Origin: Anaerofustis stercorihominis DSM 17244
GTDB taxonomy: Bacteria > Bacillota > Clostridia > Eubacteriales > Anaerofustaceae
Direction of reading: 5' to 3'
Length of the DNA: 64,000 bases
Assembly: GCF_000154825.1 (NCBI RefSeq)
Contig: NZ_DS560017.1
Coordinates: 39,156-103,155 of the forward strand
Shown here piece after piece: positions 8,302 to 16,837 of the stretch; the first letter of the stretch is position 1; every line of letters begins with the position of its first letter. Made by a program: the position numbers and the translations under genes. Under the pieces are notes generated by a model. The model had not been told where the DNA came from. It was given only the letters and a program-made list of their open reading frames with translations, and ran no database searches.

Positions 8302-8330
8302 TTGCAAATAATATGAAAAAAATGTATAAT
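8302..8330 (+). promoter_or_regulatory. Promoter of gatAB
   Basis: TTGCAA at 8302-8307, a 17-bp spacer and TATAAT at 8325-8330, about 60 bp before the gatA start. Confidence 0.7.
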
Positions 8331-8392
8331 AAAACAATTAATGGAAGAGTTAATAATAAAGTAAATGATTAATAAAACATGGAGGAAAAAAC

Positions 8393-9853
8393 ATGGCTTT
8401 ATATGACAAAACTATATATGAGTTAAGAGAGCTTCTAGATAAAAAAGAAGTGAGTGCAAGTGAAGTTTTAAACAGCTATATCGATAGGATAGAAGCGGTG
8501 GATACTAAGCTTGACGCATTCTTGACAAAGACTTTTGACCTTGCTAAGAAAAATGCAAAGGAAAGTGAAGAAAGGATATTGAAAGGGGAAACATTAAGTG
8601 TTTTGGACGGTATACCTTATGCTCTAAAGGATAATATGTGTACCAAGGATATAAGGACTACTTGTTCATCCAAACTTCTTGATAACTTTATACCTCCTTA
8701 TTCCGCTACGGTTTATAAAAAGCTTCAAAAAAGCGGAGCCGTTTTACTCGGTAAAGTGGATATGGACGAATTTGCAATGGGTTCTTCAAACGAAAACTCG
8801 GCTTATCATATCGTAAAAAATCCATGGGATACTTCAAGAGTTCCGGGAGGTTCTTCGGGAGCCTGTGCCGTAAGCGTAAGTGCGGGTGAAGCCGCATTCT
8901 CTCTCGGTTCCGATACAGGCGGATCGATAAGGACTCCTGCCGCATTCTGCGGAGTGACCGGACTTAAACCTACCTACGGAAGAGTATCCAGATACGGACT
9001 TGTTGCTTTTGCTTCTTCTCTTGACCAAATCGGTCCTTTCGGAAAAGATATAAAAGACGTTGCAAGTGTACTCAATGTGATTGCGGGACATGACGAAAAC
9101 GACTCTACCAGTATGAAAGTGGACGTGCCGGATTATACTTCTTTCCTTAGTGAAGATATCAAGGGAATGAAAGTCGGCGTGGATTATGCTCTTTTGGACG
9201 AAAATAAAATAGATAAAGATGTTGTTTATAATATAAGAAAAGCCATAGATAAATTCAAGGAAATGGGAGCTGAAATCGTAGATATTTCCTTTGACTGTTT
9301 CGATTATGCAATACCTGTTTACTACCTTATTTCTTCATCTGAAGCTTCTTCGAACTTATCCAGATTTGACGGTATCAGGTATGGAGTAAGAGAAGAGGGC
9401 GAAACTTTGGAAGATATAATAATCAACTCCAGGACAAAAGGTTTCGGGGAAGAAGTAAAGAGAAGGATACTTCTCGGAACTTATGCTTTATCTGCGGGAT
9501 ACTACGATATGTATTACAACAAAGCCTTGAAAGTAAGAAAACTTATCAAAGATTTATATAACGATATATTCAAAAAATGCGATATAGTCCTTACTCCCAC
9601 AACACCCGGCGAAGCATTTAAAATCGGAGAAAAAACAACCGACCAAACTCAAATGTACTTGGCTGATATATTCACCGTTACGGCTAACTTGGTAGGTATC
9701 CCTGCTGCAAGTATACCTTGCGGAATGTCCGAAAACGGTATGCCTATAGGACTTCAGATTTCAGCAAATGTATTCGATGAAGGTAAGATAATAAAGGCTG
9801 CTTACAATTATCAAAATGTAACGGATCATCATAAACAAAAACCAAATTTATAG
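8393..9853 (+). CDS. gatA: Asp-tRNA(Asn)/Glu-tRNA(Gln) amidotransferase subunit A
   Basis: This 486-aa amidase-family protein releases ammonia from glutamine and passes it to GatB, which amidates misacylated Glu-tRNA(Gln) or Asp-tRNA(Asn). The amidase-signature triad is visible: K79, S154 in PGGSSG and S178 in DTGGSIR. GGAGG lies upstream of the ATG. gatB follows after 10 bp. The usual small gatC is not upstream: 8290-8392 holds only a promoter and leader. Confidence 0.97.
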   Translation: MALYDKTIYELRELLDKKEVSASEVLNSYIDRIEAVDTKLDAFLTKTFDLAKKNAKESEERILKGETLSVLDGIPYALKDNMCTKDIRTTCSSKLLDNFIPPYSATVYKKLQKSGAVLLGKVDMDEFAMGSSNENSAYHIVKNPWDTSRVPGGSSGACAVSVSAGEAAFSLGSDTGGSIRTPAAFCGVTGLKPTYGRVSRYGLVAFASSLDQIGPFGKDIKDVASVLNVIAGHDENDSTSMKVDVPDYTSFLSEDIKGMKVGVDYALLDENKIDKDVVYNIRKAIDKFKEMGAEIVDISFDCFDYAIPVYYLISSSEASSNLSRFDGIRYGVREEGETLEDIIINSRTKGFGEEVKRRILLGTYALSAGYYDMYYNKALKVRKLIKDLYNDIFKKCDIVLTPTTPGEAFKIGEKTTDQTQMYLADIFTVTANLVGIPAASIPCGMSENGMPIGLQISANVFDEGKIIKAAYNYQNVTDHHKQKPNL

Positions 9854-9863
9854 GAGGTAAGAA

Positions 9864-11294
9864 ATGAAAAATTATACAATGGTTATAGGGCTTGAAATCC
9901 ACTGCGAACTTGGCACCAAAAGTAAGATTTTCTGTTCTTGCCCGACGGAATTTGGCGCCGAAGAAAACGCACATGTATGTGAAAGATGTATGGGAATGCC
10001 GGGAACACTTCCGGTTTTAAATAAAAAAGTAGTTGAGTATGCGGTAAAAGCGGGGCTTTCTCTAAACTGCAAAATAGCGAACTATTCTAAGCTTGACAGA
10101 AAGAATTACTTCTATCCCGACCTTCCGAAAGCTTATCAGATATCTCAGTACGACCAGCCTTTATGTATAGGTGGATATCTTGATATAACAAAGGAAAACG
10201 GGGAAGAGAAGAGGATAAATTTAACTAGGATCCATATCGAAGAAGACGCGGGAAAGCTTATCCACGAAGATTATCAGACTCTTTTAGATAACAACCGCTG
10301 CGGAGTTCCTTTGATAGAAATAGTTACGGAACCCGAAATCAGAAGTGCGGAAGAAGCATTACTATTTGCCGAAACGGTAAGAAACAATCTTTTGACGGTG
10401 GGTGTATCGGACTGTAAAATGCAGGAAGGTTCACTTCGTTTCGACGTAAACTTATCCGTAATGCCCGAAGGTTCTTCTGAATTCGGAACGAGAACGGAAA
10501 TGAAGAACTTAAACTCTTTCAGATCTTTAAAGAGAGCTATCGAATATGAATATAAAAGACAGGTAAAGGCTGTTGAAAAGGGCGAAAGAATAGTTCAGGA
10601 AACCAGAAAATGGGATGACGAAAAGGGCAAGTCCTTCTCTATGAGAAGTAAAGAAGACGCTCATGACTATCGTTATTTCCCTGACCCCGACCTTGTACCT
10701 ATAATCCTTACGGATGAGGAAATTCAGAAGTATAAAGAAGAAATGCCCGAACTTCCTGACGCTAAAAAGAAGAGATTTATCGACGAATATAAGCTTAGCG
10801 AATATGACGCAGGTTTCCTTGCTTCATCTATAGAAGTAGGAAACTTCTTTGAAGAAGCTATAAAGGATACAAAGAATATAAAATCAGTTGCAAACTTCCT
10901 AATGGGGGATATTTCAGCTTATCTGAACAGCAATGAACTCGAGTTCTCCGACATCAAGTTTACTCCAAGTAACCTTGCAAAGCTCGTTAACTTGGTAGAT
11001 AAAGGAGATATCAACTTATCTACGGCTAAAAAAGTCTTAAGCGAAATGTTTGAAAGCGGAAAAGACGCCGAAGAAATAGTCGAAGAAAAAGGACTTAAAC
11101 AAATGAACGACACCGGAGAAATCAAGGCTATCGTAGAAAAGATATTAAATGATAATCCTCAGGTCGTTGAAGATTTAAAAGGCGGAAAGAAAAAAGCTGG
11201 CGGATTTGTTGTCGGTCAGGTAATGAGACAGACAAAAGGAAAAGCCAATCCGGGAATAGTTAATCAATTAATCAACGAAATACTCGGATTATAA
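9864..11294 (+). CDS. gatB: Asp-tRNA(Asn)/Glu-tRNA(Gln) amidotransferase subunit B
   Basis: This 476-aa protein has the GatB/GatE catalytic cradle (GLEIHCEL at residue 8, DRKNYFYPDLPKAYQISQ near 80, HIEEDAGK near 128) and the C-terminal YqeY-like tRNA-binding domain (about 325-476, ending GKANPGIVNQLINEIL). It amidates the tRNA-bound acyl group with ammonia from GatA. Length and motifs are normal. AGGAGG precedes the start and a strong terminator follows the stop. Confidence 0.97.
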   Translation: MKNYTMVIGLEIHCELGTKSKIFCSCPTEFGAEENAHVCERCMGMPGTLPVLNKKVVEYAVKAGLSLNCKIANYSKLDRKNYFYPDLPKAYQISQYDQPLCIGGYLDITKENGEEKRINLTRIHIEEDAGKLIHEDYQTLLDNNRCGVPLIEIVTEPEIRSAEEALLFAETVRNNLLTVGVSDCKMQEGSLRFDVNLSVMPEGSSEFGTRTEMKNLNSFRSLKRAIEYEYKRQVKAVEKGERIVQETRKWDDEKGKSFSMRSKEDAHDYRYFPDPDLVPIILTDEEIQKYKEEMPELPDAKKKRFIDEYKLSEYDAGFLASSIEVGNFFEEAIKDTKNIKSVANFLMGDISAYLNSNELEFSDIKFTPSNLAKLVNLVDKGDINLSTAKKVLSEMFESGKDAEEIVEEKGLKQMNDTGEIKAIVEKILNDNPQVVEDLKGGKKKAGGFVVGQVMRQTKGKANPGIVNQLINEILGL

Positions 11295-11329
11295 AAGAGA
11301 CGCGTCTAACAGACGCAGTCTCTTTTTTG
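11293..11329 (+). terminator. Terminator of gatAB
   Basis: Stem AAAGAGAC-GCGTC / GACGC-A-GTCTCTTT followed by a T run. Confidence 0.9.
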
Positions 11330-11330
11330 T

Positions 11331-11655
11331 GAGAAAATATAAAAAATATATGAAAGGATTATCGTTAATGTAAGTTCATAATTTTTTAATAGATAAACAT
11401 TTTAACTTTTTAAAGTTATACGTTTGCTATTTATTATAAAGAGTTAATATGAAAATTAATTTGAACATTAGATATTTAATAAATATTGAGTAAATTTGTT
11501 AATATATAGTTCACTTTTATATGTGGTAGAGCATTGCTTTATAAAAATAATTATTATGTGAATTTTGTGTATCTAATATTGGTATTTCGTGTTTGAAAAA
11601 TAGTTATGAAAGAGGTATAAGAGTAATATAAATAAATAGAATTTTTTAGATGGGT
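11331..11655. other. AT-rich intergenic stretch without a recognisable gene
   Basis: Very AT-rich with no ORF, no convincing structured RNA and no intact repeat. Confidence 0.6.
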
Positions 11656-11807
11656 TTGGGTAGCGGTCGTTTCAAAAATCTCGGGTAGAGATTTTTAGAA
11701 AATCCGACTGCGTAAAAGCCAACACGGCGATTGAGTGGAAGCATTTTGTCCAGTATTTTTTGCTTCGGAAAAATACTGGCAGGGTTCTTAAGGGGCAGAG
11801 CCCCTTA
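11656..11807 (+). repeat. Structured repeat, type A (copy A4)
   Basis: Here the outer stem is GCGGTCG/CGACTGC and the inner hairpin AAAAATCTC-ggg-AGAGATTTTT, both changed relative to A1-A3 but still pairing. The variable hairpin is CCAGTATTTTT-tgcttcgg-AAAAATACTGG and the tail AAGGGGCAGAGCCCCTT. It ends at the stop of the SIS-domain gene. Confidence 0.87.
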
Positions 11808-12398
11808 TTAATCTTTTAGCATTTGTCCAACCGCACCGTTAGGGTGAATGAGTTTAAAGTCTTTATCCGTTATATTATTTTTCTTCATTACAGCACCGCC
11901 TATTATATCGAGGATAATGCTCGAGCATGTTGTGGAAGATGTGGCTACCATATCTTTGTCGTCCAGTTCTTTTAAGGAATTGAAAGTAATAGCTATATGG
12001 GAATTTTCGGCTATGTAAGAATTATCGTTTTCCGTAAGACCGATTATATATGCTCCCAGCTTCTTTGCTATGGGGATAGACTGTACGAGTTCTTCGGTGT
12101 TTCCGCTTTTAGATATAGGGATAAATATATCCCCTTCTCTAATCATTCCATATTCTCCGTGAAGGGCATTCATAACATTGATCGCTACAGACGGGATATA
12201 TAAGAAATTATATATGTTTGCCGCCCTGAATGCCGCAGTGCTCGATGAACCGCAGCCTGCAAAAATCACATTCCCTTTGCAGTTTGCTATTTTTTCAACC
12301 GCTTTATCGATTTTATCAAAATCAAGCACCTTGCTGAGGTTATTTACCGCGTTTACTTCTCTATTAAGCATTTCTTTTAATACTTCTTTGTTATTCAT
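11808..12398 (-). CDS. SIS-domain sugar-phosphate isomerase-like protein (KpsF/GutQ type)
   Basis: A 196-aa single SIS domain. It shows the phosphosugar-binding pattern FAGCGSSSTAAFRA near residue 47, ISKSGNTEEL near 96 and the C-terminal HPNGAVGQ that resembles HPGGALG of arabinose-5-phosphate isomerases. CBS domains found in full-length KpsF are absent. The likely reaction is aldose-ketose phosphate isomerisation; the substrate is unknown. Starts at 12410 (ATG overlapping AAAGGATGG) and 12398 are possible; 12398 is preferred for spacing. It stands alone. Confidence 0.8.
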   Translation of the reverse strand: MNNKEVLKEMLNREVNAVNNLSKVLDFDKIDKAVEKIANCKGNVIFAGCGSSSTAAFRAANIYNFLYIPSVAINVMNALHGEYGMIREGDIFIPISKSGNTEELVQSIPIAKKLGAYIIGLTENDNSYIAENSHIAITFNSLKELDDKDMVATSSTTCSSIILDIIGGAVMKKNNITDKDFKLIHPNGAVGQMLKD

Positions 12399-12759
12399 GT
12401 TTTTCACCATCCTTTATTGATTTAATCGTTTATTTATATTTCTATATTACCATTTTTTATTGTTTATTTAAATATTTTTTTTACTGCATTGAAAAATTTA
12501 TAAAAACTTATGTGATTAATCCTTTACGGTTTCATATTAAATAACTGATATAAAAGTAAGGGTTTCTTTATTGTTTATATGTTTCAATTTAAAAATATGA
12601 TTTTGATTTAGTTATTACTGTGTTTGATTTCCGAAGTTATTATATTGGTTTCAAAATGAAATAAAAATCTAAAAAATATATTATTTATGATATAATTAAA
12701 AAACTTATGATAAATTTATATCACGGATTTAAAATATATATTATACAAAGGTACAAAGT

Positions 12760-13998
12760 ATGAAACCCAAAAAAATTATTTTATCGTTAATCCTTATTTC
12801 CATTATGTTTATAACTTTATGTACACCTAATATAACAATGGCTAAAACTCAAATGAATGGTAAAAAAGATATTGATGTAAAAATAGAAAATCTAAATCCA
12901 TTGGGTATTACGAAATATTCATTTGTTATTTTAACCGTTTGGGATAAAGAAAGCGGGAATTTAATTCCGAATTTAGGTAAATTTAAAATAAAAGGCTACG
13001 ACAGCAGGGGAGGCTCTTCCTTTGCTTCATTAACAACGAATAATTATGGGGAATGTTATTGGATGCCTACACCTAATATGGGTGATGGTGTTATAACATA
13101 TCTTGAAATCGATTTTGACGGAAATGATGAATATAATTCATTTAAATTAGATAAGACAGAATGGTACACATTTAAAGATCAAAGTTATGAAACAAAAAAT
13201 GTAAAGGTAGATGCAGAAATACAAGATTATAATGATACCGTTTTATTTTCTTTTAAAGACGATGATAATAATCCTATAGAAAAATATATCACTTTTTGTG
13301 GTTATACTGGAGGAGGTTCCGATTACAAAGTCGATGAAAATGGTATCGTAAAAATAAAGGACGAAAATTTATTTAATAATCGTTTGAAATTATCGTTATA
13401 TAGTCAGGTCATAAATGATAAATATTATGTTGCAAGTGGAAGTCGTTATTACTATATCATAAAGCTGAAAATCGAAAATTCAGATGTGAAAAAAGGAGAA
13501 GGATTTAAAGGTCAGATAAAAGATGCCGACAATAATTTGGCGGTAAAAAATAAATGTATTGCATTAAAATTATCCGACGGAACCGTAAAGGACGTAAATG
13601 AAGACGGCAGTTTTACTCTCAATGCTAAAGAAACTTTAAACTGCGACAGTTTTACTTTATTTATAAAGGATACGAAATTGGAAATTCCCCTTTACCCCGA
13701 TTATCCGCAGATGGGTGTGGAGGAATTAACCATACTTGGTAATAACAGCACTTTTGAAATAAAAAAAGAAGGAACCAAACCATCTGATGATGAAAAAGAA
13801 GATAATTCCCATAAAACCAAACCTGTAAAGGATAATACTTCAGATAAAGAAAATAAACCGCATATTAAAAAGACAAGTACCGATGTGAAATCTCCCAATA
13901 CATATGACAATACAAATTTAACGCTGATAAGCTTGGTTTTCTTGATATCTGTTTTGGGTGTGTTATTCTCTGTGAGAAAAATAGTTAAAATAAAATAA
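12760..13998 (+). CDS. Secreted cell-wall-anchored surface protein
   Basis: This 412-aa protein has a signal peptide (1-28: lysines, hydrophobic core, ending MA). The body carries Ig-like or Cna-B-like modules, for example the acceptor-like segments at about 240-310. A Lys/Asp-rich spacer (about 338-375) precedes a sorting-type tail: SPNTYD near 378, a hydrophobic helix and a basic end VRKIVKIK. SPNTYD departs from canonical LPXTG but fits an xPxTxD variant. No sortase gene is in the window. The role in adhesion is a guess. Confidence 0.75.
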   Translation: MKPKKIILSLILISIMFITLCTPNITMAKTQMNGKKDIDVKIENLNPLGITKYSFVILTVWDKESGNLIPNLGKFKIKGYDSRGGSSFASLTTNNYGECYWMPTPNMGDGVITYLEIDFDGNDEYNSFKLDKTEWYTFKDQSYETKNVKVDAEIQDYNDTVLFSFKDDDNNPIEKYITFCGYTGGGSDYKVDENGIVKIKDENLFNNRLKLSLYSQVINDKYYVASGSRYYYIIKLKIENSDVKKGEGFKGQIKDADNNLAVKNKCIALKLSDGTVKDVNEDGSFTLNAKETLNCDSFTLFIKDTKLEIPLYPDYPQMGVEELTILGNNSTFEIKKEGTKPSDDEKEDNSHKTKPVKDNTSDKENKPHIKKTSTDVKSPNTYDNTNLTLISLVFLISVLGVLFSVRKIVKIK

Positions 13999-14033
13999 AA
14001 TTTAAAACTTAGATCAATATTAGAATAAATTTT

Positions 14034-14067
14034 AAAGACTTCGTTAAATGCCTGCGAAGTCTTTTTT
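14034..14067 (+). terminator. Terminator of the surface-protein gene
   Basis: Stem AAAGACTTCG/CGAAGTCTTT followed by a T run, 36 bp after the stop. Confidence 0.88.
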
Positions 14068-14185
14068 GATATTTTAATCATTTTATATTCGGTAAAGCAT
14101 ATTATTTATTGAAATTGAAAAATAATAAGCTGTTATTAAAAATTTATTGCCTATCGGTTCAGTAAATTTTATTTAAATGTTTTCA

Positions 14186-14214
14186 TTGACAAATCGTTGA
14201 TTATACATTAAAAT
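14186..14214 (+). promoter_or_regulatory. Promoter of the riboswitch-led FAD oxidoreductase
   Basis: TTGACA at 14186-14191, a 17-bp spacer and TAAAAT at 14209-14214. Transcription would begin just before the aptamer-like leader. Confidence 0.75.
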
Positions 14215-14225
14215 ACTTGATTGGA

Positions 14226-14293
14226 GAGATTATATAAATTCATGATTGGATGAATGTTTCTACCAACTGCCGTAACAGTTGACTATAATGCTC
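14226..14293 (+). promoter_or_regulatory. Purine-riboswitch-like aptamer (guanine type by the key C)
   Basis: P1 GAGATTAT pairs with ATAAT-g-CTC. P2 is ATTCAT/ATGAAT, J2/3 is GTTTCTACC, and P3 is AACTG/CAGTT around loop CCGTAA, followed by GACTAT. The junction sequences match the purine aptamer, and the C in GACTAT is the base that selects guanine over adenine. Both loops look about one base shorter than usual. It precedes a FAD oxidoreductase rather than a purine gene. Confidence 0.78.
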
Positions 14294-14357
14294 AATGGGA
14301 GTAGTCTACATGTTTACAAGGCAGTTATTTTTTTGCCAAGAACACGGAGGTAATATG

Positions 14358-15746
14358 ATGAAAACAGATGTAGTTATAATAGGAGCAGGACCTGCGGGGA
14401 TTTTTACGGCCCTTGAAATGATAAGAAAGGGAAGTAAAAAGAAGATCGTAATGGTTGAAAAAGGCAAGGCTATAGAACAGCGAAAATGCCCTAAGACCGA
14501 ACTTAAAAAATGCGTGGGATGCAAACCATACTGTCATATCACAACGGGATTTTCGGGTGCGGGAGCGTTTAGTGACGGGAAGTTATCACTTAGCTATGAA
14601 GTAGGGGGAGATCTACCTTCGCTGATTGGTGAAGATTTGGCTCAGGAAATGATCGATTATGCGGATAAGATATATCTTGAATTCGGAGCCGATGAACATA
14701 TAGAAGGTATTAATAAAGGCGAAGAAGTAAAAGACATCAGAAAAAGGGCAATACAGGCGGGACTCAAGCTTGTTGATTGTCCGATAAGACATCTTGGTAC
14801 GGAAAAAGCACAGGAAATATATCTTGCAATAGAGAAGTACCTTCAAAACAACGGAGTTGAAATAATATTCGGATATGAATGTACCAACCTTATTCTTGAG
14901 GGCGAAGACTGCAAGGGAGTATATATCAAAAAAGGTGAAAAAGAAGACGAGATATATGCAGATGATATAATCGTTGCAACGGGAAGAAGAGGTGCGGACT
15001 GGCTTGAAAACTTATGTGCTGAGCATGGTATCGCTCATGAACCGGGTACAGTGGATATCGGAGTCAGAGTAGAGGTAAGGAATGAAATCATGGAAAGCGT
15101 GAACAATGCTTTATATGAATCCAAACTTATCGGATATCCAAAACCTTTTAAAAACAAAGTCCGTACGTTCTGTCAAAATCCGGGAGGGTTTGTAAGTCAG
15201 GAAAATTACGACAATGACCTTGCCGTTGTAAACGGACATTCTTATAAAGATTTGAAATCGGGAAACACTAATCTTGCCATACTTTGTTCCCTTAATTTTA
15301 CGGAGCCTTTCAATCAGCCTATAGCTTACGCTCAAAAGGTGGGAGAGCTTACGAACATGCTGGGAGACGGCAGGATATTGGTACAAAGGTACGGAGATAT
15401 ATTGGACGGAAAGAGGACATGGCAGAAGGAGCTTGTTAGGTCGAATGTGAAACCTACTCTTCCCGACGCTGTAGCGGGGGATATAACTTCCGCAATGCCT
15501 TATAGGGCGATGATGAATATAATCAATTTCATTCAAGCCGTAGACCATGTGGTTCCGGGCTTTGCTTCAATGGAAACACTTTTATATTCTCCCGAGCTTA
15601 AATTTTATTCCAACAGAGTTAAAATGGATAATAAATTCAACACCAATATAAAAGGACTTCACTGTCTGGGGGATTCCAGCGGATGGACCAGAGGGCTTAT
15701 GATGGCTTCCGTTATGGGAGTGTTGATGGGCAGAGAATTGGTTTAG
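14358..15746 (+). CDS. FAD-dependent oxidoreductase (COG2509-like)
   Basis: This 462-aa flavoprotein has an N-terminal FAD dinucleotide fold (DVVIIGAGPAGIFTALEM), then a Cys cluster (CPKTELKKCVGCKPYC, about residues 38-55) and a C-terminal FAD-closing segment GLHCLGDSSGWTRGLMMA. This layout fits uncharacterised NAD(FAD)-utilising dehydrogenases; the substrate is unknown. GGAGG at 14346-14350 favours the ATG at 14358, although 14355 is possible; the frame extends upstream into the leader and is not used. The purine-riboswitch-like leader suggests expression tied to guanine or a related compound. Confidence 0.88.
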   Translation: MKTDVVIIGAGPAGIFTALEMIRKGSKKKIVMVEKGKAIEQRKCPKTELKKCVGCKPYCHITTGFSGAGAFSDGKLSLSYEVGGDLPSLIGEDLAQEMIDYADKIYLEFGADEHIEGINKGEEVKDIRKRAIQAGLKLVDCPIRHLGTEKAQEIYLAIEKYLQNNGVEIIFGYECTNLILEGEDCKGVYIKKGEKEDEIYADDIIVATGRRGADWLENLCAEHGIAHEPGTVDIGVRVEVRNEIMESVNNALYESKLIGYPKPFKNKVRTFCQNPGGFVSQENYDNDLAVVNGHSYKDLKSGNTNLAILCSLNFTEPFNQPIAYAQKVGELTNMLGDGRILVQRYGDILDGKRTWQKELVRSNVKPTLPDAVAGDITSAMPYRAMMNIINFIQAVDHVVPGFASMETLLYSPELKFYSNRVKMDNKFNTNIKGLHCLGDSSGWTRGLMMASVMGVLMGRELV

Positions 15747-15748
15747 GT

Positions 15749-15920
15749 TTCGCCCTAAAGGGCGACCATCTTTTTTCCGAAGCCAAAAAAGATGAAAAAA
15801 AGTCTTCCGCTGCACGGTGCTAAGAGCTTCGCTAAAAGGGATATTAAACTTACTGAAGTCATTCACCCGCAAATTACCTAAAAGATTTATTACCTTAGAT
15901 ATAATATAAAACTTTTCAAG
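15749..15920 (-). repeat. Structured repeat, type B (minus orientation)
   Basis: Contains a GCCCT/AGGGC hairpin, the variable hairpin CATCTTTTTT-ccgaagcc-AAAAAAGATG, and the reverse complement of the type B core (AAAAGGGATATTAAACTTAC at 15838 onward), followed by the type B outer edge. Confidence 0.8.
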
Positions 15921-16012
15921 GTAATGTGCGGGATATAGGTTATTTCACAAAATGCTGGCAGTATTCAAAAGAAACCCGCAATTTTGCAAAACGACCGCTG
16001 TCCCAGCCCATA
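15921..16012 (+). repeat. Degenerate type A repeat
   Basis: Retains CACAAAATGC, a broken inner hairpin and a terminal ACGACCGCTGTCCCAGCCC. Pairing is largely lost, so it is read as a decayed copy. Confidence 0.55.
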
Positions 16013-16105
16013 ATTCAAATTAAACTTATTTATTAGTAAATAACAACTTTAAAAGTTCAAAAATGATATAGCAAATTTTTGTCACTTTTAAACTAGTTAG
16101 AATTA

Positions 16106-16134
16106 TTGACAAGAAATAGATTAAAGAATATAAT
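16106..16134 (+). promoter_or_regulatory. Promoter of candidate antitoxin RNA, copy 1
   Basis: Consensus TTGACA (16106-16111), 17 bp, TATAAT (16129-16134). The expected start is near 16141. No protein frame follows, only a short structured RNA. Confidence 0.85.
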
Positions 16135-16140
16135 ATAAAC

Positions 16141-16236
16141 AAAGAAGGAGCCATAGAGATGAAGGTGGCTTCCTCAAAGTTGTTAGTTTTTGAAACAACT
16201 ACCCTGAGTTAGCGTTTTGGGTAGTTGTTTTTATTT
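16141..16236 (+). ncRNA. Candidate type I antitoxin RNA, copy 1
   Basis: A predicted RNA of about 95 nt. It has a 5' hairpin GGAGCC/GGCTTCC and ends in an intrinsic terminator AACAACTACCC/GGGTAGTTGTT plus a T run (16194-16236). It converges on the toxin-like ORF at 16251-16334 and shares the bidirectional terminator with it. A nearly identical locus lies at 29366-29458. The antitoxin role is inferred from this layout. Confidence 0.7.
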
Positions 16237-16250
16237 TCTTAAAAATATTT

Positions 16251-16334
16251 TTAAATAAAGAAACTCAAAACAGCGGTTGCTATTTCGAATAGTAGTATGA
16301 GTACTTTTATTATCAGTACATAATCTATCTTCAT
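16251..16334 (-). CDS. 27-aa hydrophobic peptide, candidate type I toxin (copy 1)
   Basis: The ORF has charged residues at its start (MKIDY) followed by one predicted membrane helix rich in I/L/V, and ends in SFFI. An exceptionally strong site AAAGGGGGTGG lies before the ATG. In the leader, CCTCTTT can pair with AAAGGGG and would hide this site, as in many type I toxin mRNAs. A second copy (29476-29559) differs by four silent and two conservative changes, so the frame is under selection. The layout resembles Fst/par loci; the sequence is not one I can place in a named family. Confidence 0.72.
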   Translation of the reverse strand: MKIDYVLIIKVLILLFEIATAVLSFFI

Positions 16335-16397
16335 AGCACCACCCCCTTTATGTAGTAAAGAGGAAACCACCCGCACCTTATTCTACGGCTCGGTATT

Positions 16398-16426
16398 ATT
16401 ATATACTACTTCGAATATTTGTTCAA
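16398..16426 (-). promoter_or_regulatory. Promoter of toxin-like mRNA, copy 1
   Basis: On the minus strand, TTGAAC (16421-16426), 17 bp, TATAAT (16398-16403). The predicted leader of about 55 nt contains the GGTGGTTTCCTC segment and the site-masking stem. Confidence 0.82.
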
Positions 16427-16469
16427 TATTTATGGTGAAAGTGGTCACTTTCTGTTCACAATAGTATAT

Positions 16470-16619
16470 AAGGGGCGCTGCCCCTTACACCCCGCTAAAT
16501 CTTTGCTCGCCCAAAGATTTAGAATAAATGGCTCCACTCAATCGCCGTGGTGGCTTTTAACTCAACCGGATTTCCTAAAATTTTCTACCCGAAAATTTTG
16601 GAACAGTCGCTACCCCTCC
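16470..16619 (-). repeat. Structured repeat, type A (copy A6)
   Basis: AAGGGGCGCTGCCCCTT, the variable hairpin CTAAATCTTTG-ctcgcc-CAAAGATTTAG, the Cg-rich CACTCAATCGCCGTGGTG stem, and the inner hairpin AAAATTTTC-taccc-GAAAATTTT. It directly follows the toxin promoter region. Confidence 0.83.
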
Positions 16620-16746
16620 ACGGTTAATATTAAAAGTTATATATTGTATTAAAAATTAAGAGCTTTTTTAGTTAATAATGATATTAAAGATAAAAGTAAA
16701 TTACCCGCATTAAAAAATAATAATGAAACTTTAGAATGCAATTTAT

Positions 16747-16775
16747 TTGACAAAATATATAATATATATTAAACT
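16747..16775 (+). promoter_or_regulatory. Promoter of RHH gene 1
   Basis: TTGACA (16747-16752), 17 bp, TAAACT (16770-16775). The same arrangement with almost the same spacer recurs before RHH gene 3 (17230-17258). Confidence 0.65.
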
Positions 16776-16837
16776 AAAGATACTTTTTGGAGTACATAAA
16801 GTGTATGGTATTTTAATGAATAATTAGGAGTTTATAA

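Noticed and set aside
16419..16652. 77-codon plus-strand frame over the toxin promoter and repeat A6
   Set aside because: It runs through the hairpins of a repeat, has no ribosome site and resembles no protein. It is a by-product of repeat sequence.
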